In this document: positions 1 through 6,610 of the stretch, piece after piece
Numbering within the stretch: the first letter of the stretch is position 1
Layout of the letters: every line of letters begins with the position of its first letter
NCBI RefSeq assembly: GCF_020687765.1
Contig: NZ_JAJEWJ010000002.1
Span: 1-64,000 of the forward strand
Source of the DNA: Sphingobacterium sp. FBM7-1
GTDB lineage: Bacteria; Bacteroidota; Bacteroidia; Sphingobacteriales; Sphingobacteriaceae
Direction of reading: 5' to 3'
Length of the DNA: 64,000 nucleotides
Program-made: the position numbers and the translations under genes
Notes under the pieces: model-generated
Told to the model about the DNA's origin: nothing
Databases searched by the model: none
What the model saw: only the letters and a program-made list of their open reading frames with translations

Positions 1-189
1 TATCAAATTTGCGAAATTGATGCGCACGGTATGCCGGATGAATGGGGCGAGGTTTATATCACGACCTCATCAAAGAATCACACGATCGCGCCGCTTACGC
101 CTTTCCTGCGTTACGGTGTCCGTGTTCGGGCCATAAACGGCTATGGGCGTTCGGATTGGTCGGAGATGGTTTCACATGTAGTGCGTTAA
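1..189 (+). CDS. C-terminal end of an FN3-like protein (partial)
   Basis: The first 62 codons of the window read in frame 1 to a TAA at 187-189, so the gene starts upstream of the window. The visible residues include RYGVRVRAINGYGRSDWSE, which matches the last strands of a fibronectin type III domain (Tyr-x-Val-Arg-Val-Arg-Ala-x-Asn-x-x-Gly-x-Ser). It lies 4 bp before a DUF5675 gene and two small hydrophobic genes. In Bacteroidota that setting is often a tail-like or prophage-derived module, so a structural or adhesion role is plausible. Nothing more can be said without the N-terminus. Confidence 0.6.
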   Translation, partial: YQICEIDAHGMPDEWGEVYITTSSKNHTIAPLTPFLRYGVRVRAINGYGRSDWSEMVSHVVR

Positions 190-193
190 CGGG

Positions 194-703
194 ATGGAAG
201 TCCACGTAAAGCGTGTCAGGCAGGGGAAAAATAGTACCCTGTCTGAACTTTATATCGGCGGCGAGCACATTTGCTACGTATTAGAGGATTCGGTCCGCGA
301 GGAAAAGATCCCCACGAAAACAGCCATTCCTGCGGGGCGCTATAAACTAGCCTTCCGGCAGCTAGGCGGTATGCACGGCCGGTACAGCAAGCGTTTTCCA
401 CGCTTTCATAAGGGAATGCTGGAGCTCCAAAATGTGCCCAACTACTCTTACATCTACATCCATATCGGCAACAATTTTTCGGATACTTCGGGTTGCCTCT
501 TAGTGGGTTACACCATGGTATACGACAGGGATTTCGATGACTATGAGATCCTGGATTCAGAAAAGGCCTATGTGGCGCTTTACAAGAGAATAATTGCCGC
601 GATGGAAAAGGAGGAGGTGTATGTGGTGCTGCAGGATATGATTCAACCGGAGCCTAAAACAAAGCATAAATCAAAAAAGAACGAAGATGAAAAAGATAGT
701 TAG
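194..703 (+). CDS. DUF5675 family protein
   Basis: A 169-residue protein with no signal peptide and a Lys/Glu-rich C-terminal tail. The core carries TKTAIPAGRY (about 41-50) and IHIGNNFSDTSGCLLVG (about 89-105), the conserved landmarks of the DUF5675 family of Bacteroidota and phages. The family function is unknown. The pairing of a 'TxAIPAGRY' segment with a His (H90) followed by Ser-Gly-Cys (S99-C101) recalls the YkuD L,D-transpeptidase pattern (TPxGxY, then H...SxGC); this is my inference, not an established assignment. It sits 4 bp after the FN3-like gene and overlaps the next small gene by 17 bp, which suggests one translationally coupled cassette. Confidence 0.75.
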   Translation: MEVHVKRVRQGKNSTLSELYIGGEHICYVLEDSVREEKIPTKTAIPAGRYKLAFRQLGGMHGRYSKRFPRFHKGMLELQNVPNYSYIYIHIGNNFSDTSGCLLVGYTMVYDRDFDDYEILDSEKAYVALYKRIIAAMEKEEVYVVLQDMIQPEPKTKHKSKKNEDEKDS

Positions 704-890
704 AAAAATTAGCCAAGTGGTACAGGTGGTATTGCTGGCGCCGATCAAGCTGCCGGTAAAGGCCTTGCAGGTGCTAAAGTATGTGGCGGTGGGTTTGGGT
801 ATCATCGAGACGGTGCTCGACCAGGAGAAAGAAGAATCGCGTCCGACTGAAACTACGGGAAAGGAGGGCAGCGATGAAGCCGCTAAGTAA
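687..890 (+). CDS. small hydrophobic/amphipathic protein
   Basis: A 67-residue protein, not recognised. The N-terminus is Lys/Arg-rich, followed by a mostly hydrophobic stretch (about residues 10-43) and an acidic, polar C-terminus (EKEESRPTET onward). That layout suits a small membrane-associated protein with its tail in solution. It overlaps the DUF5675 gene by 17 bp and the following small gene by 17 bp, so the three are probably translated together. A holin-like or membrane-anchor role in a phage-like cassette is possible but unproven. Confidence 0.5.
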   Translation: MKKIVRKISQVVQVVLLAPIKLPVKALQVLKYVAVGLGIIETVLDQEKEESRPTETTGKEGSDEAAK

Positions 891-1047
891 TGTGCAGCTC
901 GGCACGCTGGGCGGTACGCTCTGTTCGGTCTGGAACAGCTTCGACTGGGGTAATATGTTGCAGACAGCAGTTCTTGCTGCGGTAGGAGCGACGGTGAGTT
1001 ACCTCGTCAGTAGATTGTTGGAGGGCCGACGACGGCCACGAAGATAA
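874..1047 (+). CDS. small membrane protein, possible holin-like
   Basis: A 57-residue protein starting MKPLSNVQLG. I chose the ATG at 874 because a strong AAGGAGG sits 6 bases upstream (861-867), which is unusual for this window. An in-frame ATG at 781 would add a Trp/Arg-rich stretch lying antiphase inside the upstream gene. It has one predicted membrane span (about residues 29-48, MLQTAVLAAVGATVSYLVSR) and a very basic C-terminus (EGRRRPRR), implying a cytoplasmic tail. It closes the cassette just before a terminator. Holin-like by size and topology only. Confidence 0.5.
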   Translation: MKPLSNVQLGTLGGTLCSVWNSFDWGNMLQTAVLAAVGATVSYLVSRLLEGRRRPRR

Positions 1048-1088
1048 GTAGCGATTTGCGTTTTTAGGTTTGGTCATTTTTTTAAAAG

Positions 1089-1125
1089 AGCCCTCGAGAA
1101 TATTAGTTTCTCGGGGGCTTTTTTA
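1089..1125 (+). terminator. Rho-independent terminator
   Basis: AGCCCTCGAGAA (1089-1100) pairs with TTCTCGGGGGCT (1108-1119) with one mismatch around a 7-nt loop and is followed by a T run. It ends the small cassette upstream. Confidence 0.85.
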
Positions 1126-1249
1126 TTTAAAAGCAAAAAAATTAAGAGTTTTTGCAGCTGCTCGGAAAATGTCAGTGGCGGTTTGTCGTAGGATTTCTTT
1201 GGCATAAGCTATAAGAAAGAAAAGACCCCTTTCCCAAGCTTATGATCGG

Positions 1250-1257
1250 TATCTTTG
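1250..1257 (+). promoter_or_regulatory. Bacteroidota -7 box for the nuclease gene
   Basis: TATCTTTG matches the Bacteroidota -7 consensus TAnnTTTG. Its last base is only 4 nt before the ATG at 1262, so the transcript would have almost no leader. No clear -33 TTG was found at the usual spacing. Confidence 0.55.
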
Positions 1258-1261
1258 CGGC

Positions 1262-1855
1262 ATGAAGAAAAATTTCTTTGCTACGATGTTGTCGATGTTC
1301 TTGTTTTTTGTGCTTACCGCCTGTCAAAGCTCGTCAGATTATATAGATAGTGTTAAAGGAGATCTCGCAGAAGCTTTTCGGATCCTCCAGGGAAGTGAAC
1401 TTTCACCGGTAGAGAAAGCGAAACGTCAGCAAGAGGGATGGGTGTATGTGACGAAAATTATTGATGGCGATACTTTTTGGGTAGACAACGGCACGGAATC
1501 TTTTAAAGTGCGCTTGATCGGTGTCGATGCGCCGGAAACCCGGAATTCGGCTCGGAAGAAAAAAGGTTATTATGGAGCGGAGTCCAGGGCATACGTGCGA
1601 TCGAAAACCGAACAGCAATGGGTACGTCTGGAATTTGATGTGCAAGCGACGGACCGATACAAACGTAAATTGGCTTATGTCTACCTGCAGGACGGAACGT
1701 TTCTCAATGCCTCCCTGATAGAACAGGGCTATGCGGTTGTCGACACGCATCCACCTAATGTAAAGTATGTGGAACAGTTTACTGCGCTGCAGAGACAAGC
1801 GCGTAAGGCCGAGCGGGGATTGTGGAAGGAGACGTCTTTAGATCAAACACCTTAA
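1262..1855 (+). CDS. thermonuclease-family (SNase) lipoprotein
   Basis: A 197-residue secreted nuclease of the staphylococcal nuclease family. An N-terminal lipoprotein signal ends at LTAC (C21). After a linker, the SNase domain runs from about 60 to 190: IDGDTFWV (calcium-site region), KVRLIGVDAPET with R84 and E92, and DRYKRKLAYV with R135. These correspond to the catalytic Arg35, Glu43 and Arg87 of S. aureus nuclease, so it should be active on DNA and/or RNA. It is a single-gene unit with its own -7 box and lies just before the iron locus. The lipid anchor suggests an envelope-bound enzyme for nucleotide scavenging or defence. Confidence 0.85.
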   Translation: MKKNFFATMLSMFLFFVLTACQSSSDYIDSVKGDLAEAFRILQGSELSPVEKAKRQQEGWVYVTKIIDGDTFWVDNGTESFKVRLIGVDAPETRNSARKKKGYYGAESRAYVRSKTEQQWVRLEFDVQATDRYKRKLAYVYLQDGTFLNASLIEQGYAVVDTHPPNVKYVEQFTALQRQARKAERGLWKETSLDQTP

Positions 1856-1873
1856 GGGTTATTAAAATATATG

Positions 1874-1881
1874 TATATTTG
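1874..1881 (+). promoter_or_regulatory. -7 box for the AraC regulator
   Basis: TATATTTG fits TAnnTTTG, 30 bp before the ATG at 1912. An inverted repeat (1889-1901) lies 7 bp downstream, over the expected transcription start. Confidence 0.6.
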
Positions 1882-1888
1882 TTCTACA

Positions 1889-1901
1889 TAGAATTGATCT
1901 A
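1889..1901. promoter_or_regulatory. TAGA-N5-TCTA operator candidate, copy 1
   Basis: TAGAATTGATCTA is a perfect TAGA-N5-TCTA inverted repeat. The same 13-bp form occurs at 3984, 4085 and 4119, in each case at a promoter of the iron locus. A metal-sensing repressor (Fur, PerR or DtxR type) is my inference. Confidence 0.6.
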
Positions 1902-1911
1902 AATAATCAAC

Positions 1912-2817
1912 ATGGAGAATAGTTGTGCGTGGACAGGTACACAATACGTTTTTCGACAGCAGCATCTGAAAGGGAATGCGGTGTTTTCGTACGAAACGAC
2001 GGCAGCTTGCTACATCAATATACTTTCCTATAAAGAGTCGCAGACGGTTCGTTACAGCTTGGCGGATAAAGCTTACCTCTTACCGGAAGGGTATCATGTG
2101 CTGCATTATTTGGAGGTGGGGAGCAAGATTGTGATATACAGCGAAGATCCCTGCAATCATATAGTCGTGGTGTTGATTACGCCGGAAAGCCTTCCTTTTT
2201 TTCATGATAAATACCAGCAGGAGACCGAGCGTTTTGCGAAGGGTTATATGACCGCCAGCGATACACGCTTTCGGCTTTTGCTCGATCAGCTCCTGGAACT
2301 TTCCGAAACTGATCTGCTTTACCGAATGCGTGCGGATTTGCTGATTCTGGAGATGCTCTTATACCAGATCCAAACGTTGGCGGAACAAAATGAAACAGTA
2401 CCGCAGAAAGTAGCGGTGAAGGATCATTACGAGAAAGTGCTCCGCGTGAAAGCGATTATCGAAGAAGACCTGTCGAAGAACCACAGTATTCCCGAACTGG
2501 CCAAGCAGGTGGGTACGAATGTACAATACCTGAAAAAATACTTCAAGCAATACTTTGGGAAAACGGTGCTGAATTATGCGATCGAGAAAAAGATGGCTTA
2601 TGCCAAAGAACTTATCCTCACCGGTAATTACCTGGTATCAGACGTGGCGCGCATGACGGGTTATAAGCATGCGACGCATTTCACGACGGCATTTAAAAAA
2701 CACTTTGGCTTTATCCCCAACTCCTTACGATACAGCCTGCTACTCCAGCCGGCCGCAGAGGTGTGGGTTACGCTCGAACAGGCTATACAAATTTCCACCT
2801 TACAAATGCTTCTATAG
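1912..2817 (+). CDS. AraC-family regulator of the siderophore locus
   Basis: A 301-residue regulator. Residues 1-165 form an N-terminal ligand/effector region without a recognisable domain. Residues about 172-275 are an AraC HTH pair: SIPELAKQVGTNVQYLKKYF is the first helix-turn-helix and LVSDVARMTGYKHATHFTTA the second, followed by FGFIPNSLR. A 25-residue tail after the HTH is a little unusual. AraC proteins next to TonB receptors (PchR, YbtA type) activate siderophore uptake when the ligand is present. Its own promoter carries the inverted repeat shared with the receptor and deacetylase promoters. Its last 35 bp overlap the convergent deacetylase gene. Confidence 0.85.
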   Translation: MENSCAWTGTQYVFRQQHLKGNAVFSYETTAACYINILSYKESQTVRYSLADKAYLLPEGYHVLHYLEVGSKIVIYSEDPCNHIVVVLITPESLPFFHDKYQQETERFAKGYMTASDTRFRLLLDQLLELSETDLLYRMRADLLILEMLLYQIQTLAEQNETVPQKVAVKDHYEKVLRVKAIIEEDLSKNHSIPELAKQVGTNVQYLKKYFKQYFGKTVLNYAIEKKMAYAKELILTGNYLVSDVARMTGYKHATHFTTAFKKHFGFIPNSLRYSLLLQPAAEVWVTLEQAIQISTLQMLL

Positions 2818-3949
2818 CTTCGTAATCAGCTAGTCCCAATTTATGGTAGAGGGCGGCGGTTTCGCGTGTGCGATCTTCTGCCCGGACCCAAAATTCGCGG
2901 GGGTCGTCTCCGGGGTATACGGGCACGTCTTTCTGTGATTGGTGCTTGAAGATGGCTAGGCGCTTGCGCTTGACTTCTTCGGGCGATAGGGGGACGGCCA
3001 TCTCAATCTCGTGGATGGGGTATTCGTGCCAGGCGCCGCGATAGAGCCATACCCAGCAATCTTTCGTCCACTCATCCGTTTGTGTTAACCGTTTTAAAGC
3101 TTCTGCGATAATATCAAAACATATGCGGTGGGTTCCGTGTGGATCGGCAAAGTCGCCGGCTGCAAAAACCTGATGGGGTTTTACGGCGCGTAGCAAGGCC
3201 ATCGTCTGTTGTATATCCTCTTCGTAGGAGGCTTCTTTCGAAAACTTTCGACGGTCATAGAATGGCAGGTCCTGGAAATGGATGTTGCTATCGGGGAGGC
3301 CGACAAAGCGAGCGCCAGCGCTGGCTTCACCTTTGCGGATTAGGCTCTTGATAGTCCGGATGATTTCGGGATCGGTCTGGCCGGTTTGTTTGGTTTGGAA
3401 GAAATGGATGGCTTCCTGATAGATTTTGTTTGTTATGCGGTTGTCACTATCGACGGCTGCGGAAAAATCTTGTACAAACTCAAGGTATCGCCGTACGTCG
3501 TCATCCCATACGGCCGTATTGCCGGAGGTTTGATAGGCGACGTGCACGTTATGGCCTTGATCTACCAGATGGATAAAGGTGCCGCCCATCGAGATCACGT
3601 CATCGTCCGGGTGGGGCGAAAAAAGGAGCACGTTTTTGCGAGCGGGTTCGGCACGTTCGGGCCGGTTGCGGTCGTCTACGCCGGGTTTGCCGCCGGGCCA
3701 GCCGGTAATGGTATGCTGCAATGCATTAAAGATCTTGGTATTGATGTGATCAGCAGGGCCTTTGTCGGTCAGCAGCGATGCTAAGCCGTTGTCGTTGTAA
3801 TCATCCTCGGTCAACCGCAAAATGGCTTTATTCAGTTTTAAGGATAGCCATACCACGGCTTGTTTGATCAGCGTGTCGGTCCAGGTTATGTCCTCTCCTG
3901 ACCAGGCTAGGTCAAGGAGGGTCTTATCCAATAAGTTTAGTCTTGCCAT
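2783..3949 (-). CDS. PIG-L family deacetylase (NagB C-terminal type, stand-alone)
   Basis: A 388-residue protein. Residues about 105-300 are a PIG-L/LmbE zinc deacetylase domain with SPHPDDD (H113, D115, D116) and DPHGTH (H271, H274), the usual zinc and catalytic residues. Residues 1-100 (KAVVWLSLKLNKAILRLT to HTITGWPGGKPG) match the linker that in Bacteroidota joins an N-terminal NagB deaminase to this domain in proteins of about 640 residues. The NagB half is absent, and only 184 bp separate this gene from the next, so it is not simply split. It diverges from the TonB receptor, and its -7 box lies inside a shared operator. Deacetylation of an amino sugar or siderophore-like substrate is possible; the substrate is unknown. 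Confidence 0.8.
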   Translation of the reverse strand: MARLNLLDKTLLDLAWSGEDITWTDTLIKQAVVWLSLKLNKAILRLTEDDYNDNGLASLLTDKGPADHINTKIFNALQHTITGWPGGKPGVDDRNRPERAEPARKNVLLFSPHPDDDVISMGGTFIHLVDQGHNVHVAYQTSGNTAVWDDDVRRYLEFVQDFSAAVDSDNRITNKIYQEAIHFFQTKQTGQTDPEIIRTIKSLIRKGEASAGARFVGLPDSNIHFQDLPFYDRRKFSKEASYEEDIQQTMALLRAVKPHQVFAAGDFADPHGTHRICFDIIAEALKRLTQTDEWTKDCWVWLYRGAWHEYPIHEIEMAVPLSPEEVKRKRLAIFKHQSQKDVPVYPGDDPREFWVRAEDRTRETAALYHKLGLADYEAIEAFVRWKFV

Positions 3950-3983
3950 AGCATGCGGGATAATCGATGTTGTTTATAAGCTG

Positions 3984-3996
3984 TAGAACAAATCTA
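3984..3996. promoter_or_regulatory. TAGA-N5-TCTA operator candidate, copy 2
   Basis: On the plus strand TAGAACAAATCTA is a perfect TAGA-N5-TCTA repeat. Read on the minus strand it contains the complete -7 box (TAGATTTG, 3989-3996) of the PIG-L gene, so binding here would block that promoter. Confidence 0.6.
3989..3996 (-). promoter_or_regulatory. -7 box of the PIG-L gene
   Basis: Minus-strand TAGATTTG fits TAnnTTTG, about 40 bp before the start codon, and is wholly contained in the inverted repeat at 3984-3996. Confidence 0.55.
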
Positions 3997-4084
3997 AGGA
4001 TAAAACCTTGCTAATTGAAGCAAAAAACGTATCGTCAATTTCCGAATTTGAATGTTTAATTTCCGATTGCGTTATGTTATTATT

Positions 4085-4097
4085 TAGAATAAATCTA
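4085..4097. promoter_or_regulatory. TAGA-N5-TCTA operator candidate, copy 3
   Basis: TAGAATAAATCTA is a perfect inverted repeat whose last two bases are the TA of the receptor gene's -7 box (4096-4103). This placement suits a repressor. Confidence 0.6.
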
Positions 4098-4103
4098 TAT
4101 TTG
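4096..4103 (+). promoter_or_regulatory. -7 box of the TonB receptor operon
   Basis: TATATTTG fits TAnnTTTG, 30 bp upstream of the ATG at 4134, which is the same spacing as for the AraC gene. It is flanked by operator copies 3 and 4. Confidence 0.6.
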
Positions 4104-4118
4104 CACCGCAATATTATT

Positions 4119-4131
4119 TAGACCAGTTCTA
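4119..4131. promoter_or_regulatory. TAGA-N5-TCTA operator candidate, copy 4
   Basis: TAGACCAGTTCTA, extended to TTTAGACCAGTTCTAAA, gives the best 6+6 inverted repeat of the four. It lies 2 bp before the receptor ATG, over the transcribed leader. Confidence 0.6.
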
Positions 4132-4133
4132 AA

Positions 4134-6605
4134 ATGAAGTTAGAGGAGTTCATACGTTTTATTTTTATCGGCTTATTAAGCTTTTCTGCGACGGTTGTCT
4201 TTGGTCAGCAGGCGGTTGTGAAAGGAAAAATCCAACTGGATTCGGGCGAACCGGCCAGCCATGTAACCGTCCGGGTGAAGGGGACAGACATCAGCAATAT
4301 GTCGGACATAAATGGGCATTACGCGTTAAGTAATGTGCCGTATGGTGATCGGGAAATACAGGTGACGGCAATAGAAATTAAACCGAAAACTGTCCGGTTG
4401 AAAGTGAATAAGCCTACCCATGATTTCTCCTTTTCGGTATCGGCTACCGGCGACATCGCGATTGAGGATGTAGAGGTAAGTCGGATGACGGAGAAAAAAG
4501 CCATCGAAACGAGTGGTTTTGCCGTAGCGGTGATCGAAACCAAAGAAGCTTCACTTAGAAACTTAACGACCAACGAGCTGTTAGATCGTGCCGTTGGGGT
4601 GCGTGTGCGGCAGAATGGGGGAATTGGTGCACCGATAGAATATAACTTAAATGGGATGTCGGGAAGTGCAGTAGGGATATTTTTAGATGGAATAGAGGTC
4701 TCAACCTACGGCTCTTCGTTTAACTTGAGTAACATACCGCCGGCGATGATTGAACGCATCGAGGTTTATAAAGGGGTTTTGCCCTCGCACCTGAGTGGTG
4801 ATTATGTGGGTGGAGCGATCAATGTGGTGATGAAAAAGGATGCGTCTGCCAATAATATTACCGCGGCATTGTCCTATGGCTCGTTTAATACGATGCAGGC
4901 GGATTTAAGTGGTTTGTATCGGAACCAGAAAAACGGCTTTACCACGCGGATGTCGGGCTTCTACACGAAGACGGACAACAGCTATAAGATGCGCGGTAAA
5001 TTCTCGAAATATACCCAGCCGGGCGGTCGGGTAACTCGCTATTACGAAGGTAAGCGTTTTAATGATGCGTACCGGTCAGCAGGCGGGCGTTTTGAAGTAG
5101 GATTTACCGACGTGAAATGGGCGGATCAGTTTTTCCTAGGATTTAATGCTTCGGACACCTATAACGAGATTCCGCACGGAACAACGATGGCGAGACCTTA
5201 TGTGGGACGTCACGCCGAATACCAGGCCAATGCTTTTAGCTTGAATTACAATAAACGAAATCTATTCGTAGAAGGGCTGGCGCTAAATGTAGACGCGGTA
5301 CATAGTAGACGTTCTACCTATTTAGAGGACACGGTAAGCATGCGTTATAATTGGGACGGGAAGCCGTTATTACTGGCGCCCAACCAGGACGGAGAGTTAT
5401 TGCCGGAAGGCCACCGCTCGGGTAAGGGGCAGCAGGGTGATGCCGTTATTTCGGATATCCACCGACAGATTACCAACATCCGTTCGAACTTGGCGTATAC
5501 CATTGCTTCGGGACATCGGGTGGCCGTCAATTATAAATATGAAGTTACGGATCGGAACGATAAGGATCTATTGAATCCGGCGAAAGACCGTTGGGTTACG
5601 ACAAATCAGGTTTCAAAAGGCATCGTCTCGATGAATTATGAGGCACAAACTTTCGGCGGTAAATTGCGGACTAATATTATGGGTAAATATACCGAGAGTA
5701 AGAATACGCAAACGCGACCTGTGGACGAAGTCAATGGCATAATTAACCGCGAGAAAAGGACAACGAAGGATAATAATTTTGGTTACGGAGCGACGGTCTC
5801 TTACAATGTGGTGCCTGATCTGTTTATTATAAGTTCGGCCGAAAACTCTTTTGTGGCACCTACCGAAGCGCAGATTTTTGGAGATCCGGAGAACAATCTA
5901 TTACCGAATACGCAGATTACTTCGGAGCAGAACATCAACTATAACTTAGGACTGCGTTATGGTATGATCGAGTTCGGCAAGCACAAGCTGTCGCTTTACG
6001 GTAATGCATTCTGGCGTAATGGTTACGATAAGATTACGCTCAGGACGGTCGTAGACGGTATCATTGAAGGGCGTGAGCAAGACCATGAGGATATTCAGGT
6101 AACACAATATGTCAACTTGTCTAAAACGCAGTCACGGGGCTTCGAAGGAGAGATTATTTATATCTATGATAATAAATTGAATATGCTTTTCAATCTGTCC
6201 AAATTTAACTCACTCTTTAAACAGGCGTTGGATGATAACGGCAAACCAAATGACTTTTACAATAAGCAAATTCCGAACGAGCCTTTTTTCACCATGAACG
6301 GAAGCGTGCAGTATCGCATGAATAATATCATCCAAAAGCGTTCTGCCTTGAACGTTTATTACAATATGGGTTATGTGGCGCCGTTTAGAACGGTATGGCC
6401 AGAATCGGAATGGTTTACTACACCTACACAGTTTCATCACGATTTGGGTGCGAGTTATCGTTTCCCAAGTGGGAAAATGGTGGTGAGTGTGGATTTGAAA
6501 AATATATTTGACGCAGAGGTTTATGATAATTTCGGCGTTATCAAACCTGGCCGTGGTGCCTACCTTAAATTGAATTACACGATAAATAACTTTAATAAAT
6601 TTTAA
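4134..6605 (+). CDS. TonB-dependent siderophore receptor (XusA-like)
   Basis: An 823-residue outer-membrane receptor. A signal peptide (cleaved near FGQQA) is followed by a carboxypeptidase-D regulatory-like domain (about 27-105), a TonB plug (about 120-235, with IFLDGIEV, IERIEVYKG and GGAINVVMKK) and a 22-strand-type barrel ending in a C-terminal aromatic (Phe818, then NNFNKF). It is not a SusC: it is shorter and has no SusD partner. A DUF4374 lipoprotein follows 5 bp downstream and a PepSY reductase further on, the arrangement of Bacteroides XusABC xenosiderophore uptake. Two operator-like repeats surround its -7 box, so iron repression is likely. The ligand is not predictable from sequence alone. 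Confidence 0.85.
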   Translation: MKLEEFIRFIFIGLLSFSATVVFGQQAVVKGKIQLDSGEPASHVTVRVKGTDISNMSDINGHYALSNVPYGDREIQVTAIEIKPKTVRLKVNKPTHDFSFSVSATGDIAIEDVEVSRMTEKKAIETSGFAVAVIETKEASLRNLTTNELLDRAVGVRVRQNGGIGAPIEYNLNGMSGSAVGIFLDGIEVSTYGSSFNLSNIPPAMIERIEVYKGVLPSHLSGDYVGGAINVVMKKDASANNITAALSYGSFNTMQADLSGLYRNQKNGFTTRMSGFYTKTDNSYKMRGKFSKYTQPGGRVTRYYEGKRFNDAYRSAGGRFEVGFTDVKWADQFFLGFNASDTYNEIPHGTTMARPYVGRHAEYQANAFSLNYNKRNLFVEGLALNVDAVHSRRSTYLEDTVSMRYNWDGKPLLLAPNQDGELLPEGHRSGKGQQGDAVISDIHRQITNIRSNLAYTIASGHRVAVNYKYEVTDRNDKDLLNPAKDRWVTTNQVSKGIVSMNYEAQTFGGKLRTNIMGKYTESKNTQTRPVDEVNGIINREKRTTKDNNFGYGATVSYNVVPDLFIISSAENSFVAPTEAQIFGDPENNLLPNTQITSEQNINYNLGLRYGMIEFGKHKLSLYGNAFWRNGYDKITLRTVVDGIIEGREQDHEDIQVTQYVNLSKTQSRGFEGEIIYIYDNKLNMLFNLSKFNSLFKQALDDNGKPNDFYNKQIPNEPFFTMNGSVQYRMNNIIQKRSALNVYYNMGYVAPFRTVWPESEWFTTPTQFHHDLGASYRFPSGKMVVSVDLKNIFDAEVYDNFGVIKPGRGAYLKLNYTINNFNKF

Positions 6606-6610
6606 TAACC

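Noticed and set aside
3386-3784. 132-codon plus-strand frame opposite the PIG-L gene
   Set aside because: It overlaps the catalytic HPDD region on the other strand and has no recognisable domain.
3950-4133. Search for the missing NagB half upstream of the PIG-L gene
   Set aside because: The 184 bp hold promoters and operators only and are too short to encode the deaminase domain.
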